26,880 bases of DNA from Candidatus Amarolinea dominans (GTDB lineage Bacteria > Chloroflexota > Anaerolineae > SSC4 > Amarolineaceae): positions 1 to 26,880 of the forward strand of contig JADJYJ010000026.1 of the NCBI GenBank assembly GCA_016719785.1, in the 5' to 3' direction. The first letter of the stretch is position 1, and each line of letters opens with the position of its first letter. Position numbers and translations under genes: made by a program. Shown in pieces: positions 24,113 through 26,880 of the stretch. A model generated the notes under the pieces. It had not been told where the DNA came from. It ran no database searches and worked only from the letters and a program-made list of their open reading frames with translations.

Positions 24113-24237
24113 GGAGCGGGGAGACCGGGGTGGAGACCGGTGTTGGGGCCCTCGACGGGCCGTTCACGGGCAGGCGGTTGGAATGGAAGGGGTCGCTGGT
24201 TCGCCCAGGTTCGTCCGGTCAGGCGTGCCCTGCGCGG

Positions 24238-24323
24238 CCGCGCGCTCCCCGCGAGCCGACCGGGGAGGATCTGGGCCGGTTGACGGTGTTGGCGGCCCCG
24301 GCGGCTGACGGTTGGCGTTAGGC
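24238..24323 (+). other. attC-like site 3, left end lost
   Basis: The L''/L' stem (GCGAGCCGACCGGGG with CCCCGGCGGCTGACG) and the R' core (GTTAGGC, 24317-24323) are kept, but the matching R'' (GCCTAAC) is absent, replaced by CG-rich sequence. GGCGTTA here also pairs with TAACGCC at 24333-24339. Confidence 0.5.
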
Positions 24324-24449
24324 CGCCCAATGTAACGCCTTGGGTCAAGCAGCAGGAACTCAGGGCAAGATTTGCCGCAGACGTCACCCCGACTTGACAC
24401 AAATCGAGAATGGGACGCCTATGATTATCTCTAAAACAAGGAGAAACGT

Positions 24450-24563
24450 ATGGAAACCCGTGTACAGCTTGGGAGTAAAGCCGCCGTGCGGATTCCCATC
24501 GGTGGCCCGCAACTGCTGGTTAATGGGCAACCGCCGCGCAGGCTTTCGCCGCACGACGCCTGA
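24450..24563 (+). CDS. short MazE/AbrB-like antitoxin remnant
   Basis: A 37-codon ORF with a good ribosome site (AAGGAGAAACGT before ATG). It begins METRVQLGSKAAVRIPI, close to the N-terminal strand of MazE/AbrB-type antitoxins (usual form METRVQKWGNSLAVRIPK), then diverges and stops at 24561-24563. A complete domain needs about 45-50 residues plus a tail, so this is probably a truncated or decayed antitoxin. No toxin gene follows. It lies in the 1.39-kb interval between two attC-like cores. Small and weakly supported. Confidence 0.4.
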   Translation: METRVQLGSKAAVRIPIGGPQLLVNGQPPRRLSPHDA

Positions 24564-25704
24564 CGCGCCGGTGCTCAAACCCGCTTTCAGCCTGGAAGGC
24601 TCCTGACCCAAGTTACCGACTTCAACCGGCACTCTTGAGCTTCAATGGCCCGCCTGGGGAGTGGACGGGTAAGCAGCTCAACGTAGTCACGCCGCTGGCG
24701 AATGTGGTCTGACTTTACCTCAGGCGGTGGCAAGCGGCGATCCTGCTCGTTTTTCGGCCGCTTTCCTATAGTGCCATTGCTGGTTTGCGCTCTTGTGTCG
24801 GATTCCAGCGCCCAAGGGGTCTTTCGGGGGTCAGCCGCAAGCCCACGGCAGTGAAATGGTCAGTCAACCGCCGTGGTTTCGGCGTTGGCGGTGGTGGCGT
24901 ATTTGATTTTGGCAACGCTACTGTTGAGCGCGCTGTTGGCGGAGTAGCACTGTGCGCTTGGCGGGCATCATCCGTTAGCACAGTTCGCCTTTCAGCCGCG
25001 GTTTGGCGGCTGGGCTTGCGGCGTGGTCAGCATGGTTCACCTCATGCGGCGGCGGTTGCGTGCGGGCAGCGGGGGACGCTGGGCGCAGGTAAGCGGCCGT
25101 TGGGCGCGGGCATTCCACCTGACTGAAATTTGCGCCGGGGTGGATATTCCGGATTGATAGGTTGGCCACGCAACCGAGGAGAACCTTTCCTAACTGCTTT
25201 GCGTCCCAGTCATTACCTGACGATTTGCGAGAGAAAGAATTTGAATTCGGAACAAGCGTCTCAAACTTTAATACGGTGTTTTTGAAAACATGGACATTAG
25301 CGACATTTGTTTCGAGCGAGCCTGTTCAGGCATAAATTGGAATACGATACGAATTACTTGAACTTTGAGCATCGTTGCGACGATTCTTGCCAATTGAGTG
25401 CCACTCAGTTGCGAGAAGAATGTTACGATGATTGTTTTATCAAGAATTTGACAACTCACCTATGACAAGACCTGGGTGCGGTCCAAAACAAAATTACCGA
25501 TCTCCCTCGGAAATTATGGTCTTTATGGAAAAACAGGACTGATGAATCATCGAAGGAGATTTATTGAGTTAAGAAAGTTCCTGGCGTAACGCGACAGCAT
25601 GTTTCTCAGAGATTACTTTCCTTCCAGCTGAATTTTGATCGTCGGCAAAGGGCCGACGTGTGGGATTCTGCGGCATTTTCAAGCATTTTTGGAGACCGGT
25701 TGGC
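24564..25704. other. gene-poor interval between attC-like units
   Basis: No gene that I can support. The first half is GC-rich with several inverted repeats (for example CAGCCGC/GCGGCTG near 24994-25012) and an open frame at 24785-25126 without protein-like features. From about 25180 to 25620 composition turns AT-rich; short frames with plausible amino acids exist but lack a start and ribosome site. CGTCGGC/GCCGACG (25640-25658) forms a hairpin. It looks like decayed cassette DNA of mixed origin. Confidence 0.5.
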
Positions 25705-25823
25705 GTTGGGCGGACCTTCGGCGGCCGTTCACGGTCGTCGCAGGCGTCCAAGCGAGGCGCCTGGAATGGAAGGGCCGCGGGTTCGCCCTAGGCCCGTCGG
25801 TCGGCTCTGCTGGTGGCGGGCCT

Positions 25824-25905
25824 GCCCAACATTCCGTGCAACCGACCGGACGGATCTCCTGGCCTGAGACCGGAGGCCCCGGCGGGAGACCGGTTGGCGT
25901 GGGGC
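25824..25905 (+). other. attC-like site 4, degenerate
   Basis: R'' GCCCAAC (25824-25830) is intact, but the core reads GTGGGGC and the L''/L' stem is weakened (GTGCAACCG; GGGAGACC replaces GGCTGAC). Probably inactive. Confidence 0.5.
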
Positions 25906-26001
25906 GGTCATTTGACGGCCGTCCACGGGCAGGCGGCTGGAATGGAAGGGATCGCTGGTTCGCCCAGGCCCGTCCGGTCAGGTCGTGCTCGGGGGGCCGC
26001 T

Positions 26002-26087
26002 GCCCAACATTCCGTGCAGCCGACCGGGGAGGATCTGGGCCGGTTGACGGTATTGGCGGCCCAGGCGGCTGACGGTTGGCGTTGGGC
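26002..26087 (+). other. attC-like integron recombination site 5
   Basis: R'' GCCCAAC (26002-26008), R' GTTGGGC (26081-26087), L'' GTGCAGCCGACC with bulged bases against GGCGGCTGAC, 86 bp. It lies 28 nt before the ATG of the lipoprotein gene, the normal distance for a cassette gene start after an attC. Confidence 0.7.
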
Positions 26088-26115
26088 TGCATAAGATAGC
26101 AAGGGTGTAGCGTCA

Positions 26116-26637
26116 ATGAATAATTCACTGAACATTTCATCGTTGAAATTGTGGTACTTACTTTTCATCATTTTCTGGTCAGGAATATTAGCCGCATGTA
26201 ATAAAATCACTTCACAATTAACTCTGCCTGAGATTCCTCCCCTGACAGAAGGTGCGGTAGTTCAGGAAAATAAAGGCACAGTGTGTTTCAGGAATCTTGA
26301 GTACTCTATGTTACAAGGAATCATTCAACCCCAAGGTTGTTATTCCTCCAGCTGTACTGATCAAATTCAACAGGTAGGCGCAGTTACCATTTCTGACCAA
26401 AATAAAATACAAATTCAGAGCCGTTTTGTAATCGCGAGAAATGGAGGCTTAATATGCACTGCTGACTGCGGAGGTGGAGGATATGTCGAGTTTGACATTG
26501 ACCAGATAGAGCAGGGGATCTATTCAGTATGGCTTGGCGAGATGAAATTAGGCGATATCGAGATTCCACTAAGATATCCTTCTCTCAATCGAGATACATG
26601 TTTGTCTTCCGAAGCCACAGCAACCCCTTTGCCTTGA
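26116..26637 (+). CDS. putative lipoprotein carried in the last cassette
   Basis: A 173-residue protein with an N-terminal hydrophobic segment (LKLWYLLFIIFWSGILAAC) ending in a lipobox GILAAC (Cys 28). The mature part has several Cys residues (CFRN, GCYSSSC, ICTADCGGGGY, TCLSS) that suggest disulfides outside the membrane. No family recognised. It is markedly richer in A+T than the rest of the window and starts 28 nt after an attC-like core, both typical of a captured cassette gene. The ribosome site is weak. After the TGA stop the same frame stays open for 33 Pro/Thr-rich codons to TAA at 26737-26739, so the protein may originally have been longer. Confidence 0.7.
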   Translation: MNNSLNISSLKLWYLLFIIFWSGILAACNKITSQLTLPEIPPLTEGAVVQENKGTVCFRNLEYSMLQGIIQPQGCYSSSCTDQIQQVGAVTISDQNKIQIQSRFVIARNGGLICTADCGGGGYVEFDIDQIEQGIYSVWLGEMKLGDIEIPLRYPSLNRDTCLSSEATATPLP

Positions 26638-26836
26638 CCGGTGCCTGTTATTGATACCACACCATATCCTCCCCCTTCAAAAATCGTATCTACACCACAA
26701 CACAGCTTTACCCGTAAAATCATTTTTGCTAAAGAATAACATTTGGAGTAAGGAAGATTTATATCGGTGCTATAAAATTGATGCGGCCCACTGATGAGTT
26801 GCATTCTGAAAATAACAAAGATCATGAGCCAAAAAC

Positions 26837-26880
26837 GCCCAACCTCTGGGTGAAGCCCGACTGGTGGGGAGTCTGCCGCA
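26837..26880 (+). other. possible start of the next attC-like site (cut by window end)
   Basis: GCCCAAC (26837-26843) matches the R'' consensus in the expected place, after the lipoprotein gene. The following bases differ from the sites to the left and the right half is outside the window. From 26638 to 26836 I see no gene. Confidence 0.35.

Larger units (their letters stand above)
23742..24323 (+). repeat. tandem array of three ~180-210-bp attC-ending units
   Basis: Counting from core GTTRRRY to core GTTRRRY, the unit lengths are 185 (23742-23927), 179 (to 24106) and 211 (to 24317). Each unit has a ~100-125-bp core with the conserved strings GGCAGGCGGTTGGAATGG and GTCCGGTCAGG, followed by an ~86-bp attC-like site. 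GC-rich frames stay open by chance but encode nothing recognisable. Read as cassettes, they are ORF-less and near-identical. Confidence 0.7.
25705..26087 (+). repeat. two further attC-ending units
   Basis: Same unit as at 23742-24323: cores at 25705-25711, 25899-25905 (degenerate, GTGGGGC) and 26081-26087, giving lengths of 194 and 182. The strings GGAATGGAAGG and GCCCAACATTCCGTGCA are conserved. The first core is preceded by GGAGACCGGTTGGC, as at 23730, without an R''. Confidence 0.7.

Noticed and set aside
24808..25103. Further attC from GCGCCCAA (24808) to TTGGGCGC (25098)
   Set aside because: The ends are complementary but ~290 bp apart, R'' lacks the AAC ending and no L''/L' stem lies inside.
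24785..25126. 113-codon frame in the gene-poor interval
   Set aside because: No ribosome site, low-complexity Gly/Arg/Ala composition and no recognisable segment; the frame is open because of GC content.
25268..25459. 63-codon minus-strand frame and overlapping plus-strand frames in the AT-rich block
   Set aside because: No ribosome site on either strand and no recognised family; could be relics but not supportable as genes.
25635..26072. Long open frames running through the attC-like units
   Set aside because: They span stem-forming recombination sites and repeat the same meaningless segments; open only because stop codons are rare in this GC-rich repeat.
23742..26087. CRISPR array
   Set aside because: Units are ~180-210 bp with conserved interiors, not 23-50-bp repeats with unique spacers, and no cas gene is present.

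Overview
The window looks like a high-GC bacterial chromosome, most plausibly a Chloroflexota (Anaerolineae-like) genome or MAG. The signs are a carbohydrate ABC operon without its ATPase, double zinc-ribbon/LysM proteins with long Thr/Pro linkers, an isopentenyl phosphate kinase beside an aconitase-X swivel subunit, and many short palindromic intergenic repeats. Taxonomy is inferred from gene style, not demonstrated.

Layout. (1) 1-1081: minus-strand start of a Uma2-family nuclease (cut by the window edge), and a toxin-antitoxin-like pair whose toxin half is broken by in-frame stops. (2) 1082-2533: cytochrome P450. (3) 9912-2447, minus strand: a sugar operon of substrate-binding lipoprotein, two permeases, two Gfo/Idh/MocA oxidoreductases and a membrane-anchored endonuclease/exonuclease/phosphatase protein split by a frameshift. 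An inverted repeat that could be a pair of operators lies upstream. (4) 10475-11603: uridine-kinase-like protein fused to a GAF domain, flanked by MITE-like repeats, then tRNA-Val(TAC). (5) 11981-14564: selA, aconitase-X small subunit and isopentenyl phosphate kinase, with overlapping stops and starts. (6) 14674-20785: five same-strand genes (zinc-ribbon/LysM, HEAT, TPR, FecR-like, GT39-like membrane glycosyltransferase), interrupted by a small element with a possible 10-bp target duplication. (7) 20829-22175: family 4 glycosidase on the minus strand.

(8) 22176-26880 is an accessory region. A BrnT-type toxin and its antitoxin sit between two ~150-bp direct repeats. Each repeat carries a consensus promoter (TTGACA-N17-TATACT) and a foldable ~85-nt segment that may be a small RNA. 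Next comes a run of ~180-210-bp units that each end in an integron attC-like site: GCCCAAC ... GTTGGGC, with an internal L''/L' stem in which L'' carries extra bases. One longer interval holds a MazE/AbrB-like remnant, and the last holds an AT-rich lipoprotein gene. No integron integrase is visible, so the region is best described as an attC cluster lacking an integrase, at least within this window.

Several genes (P450 tail, EEP protein, uridine kinase-GAF, GT39) can be restored by one single-base change, three of them in homopolymers. Sequencing error is therefore as likely as real gene decay for those breaks.
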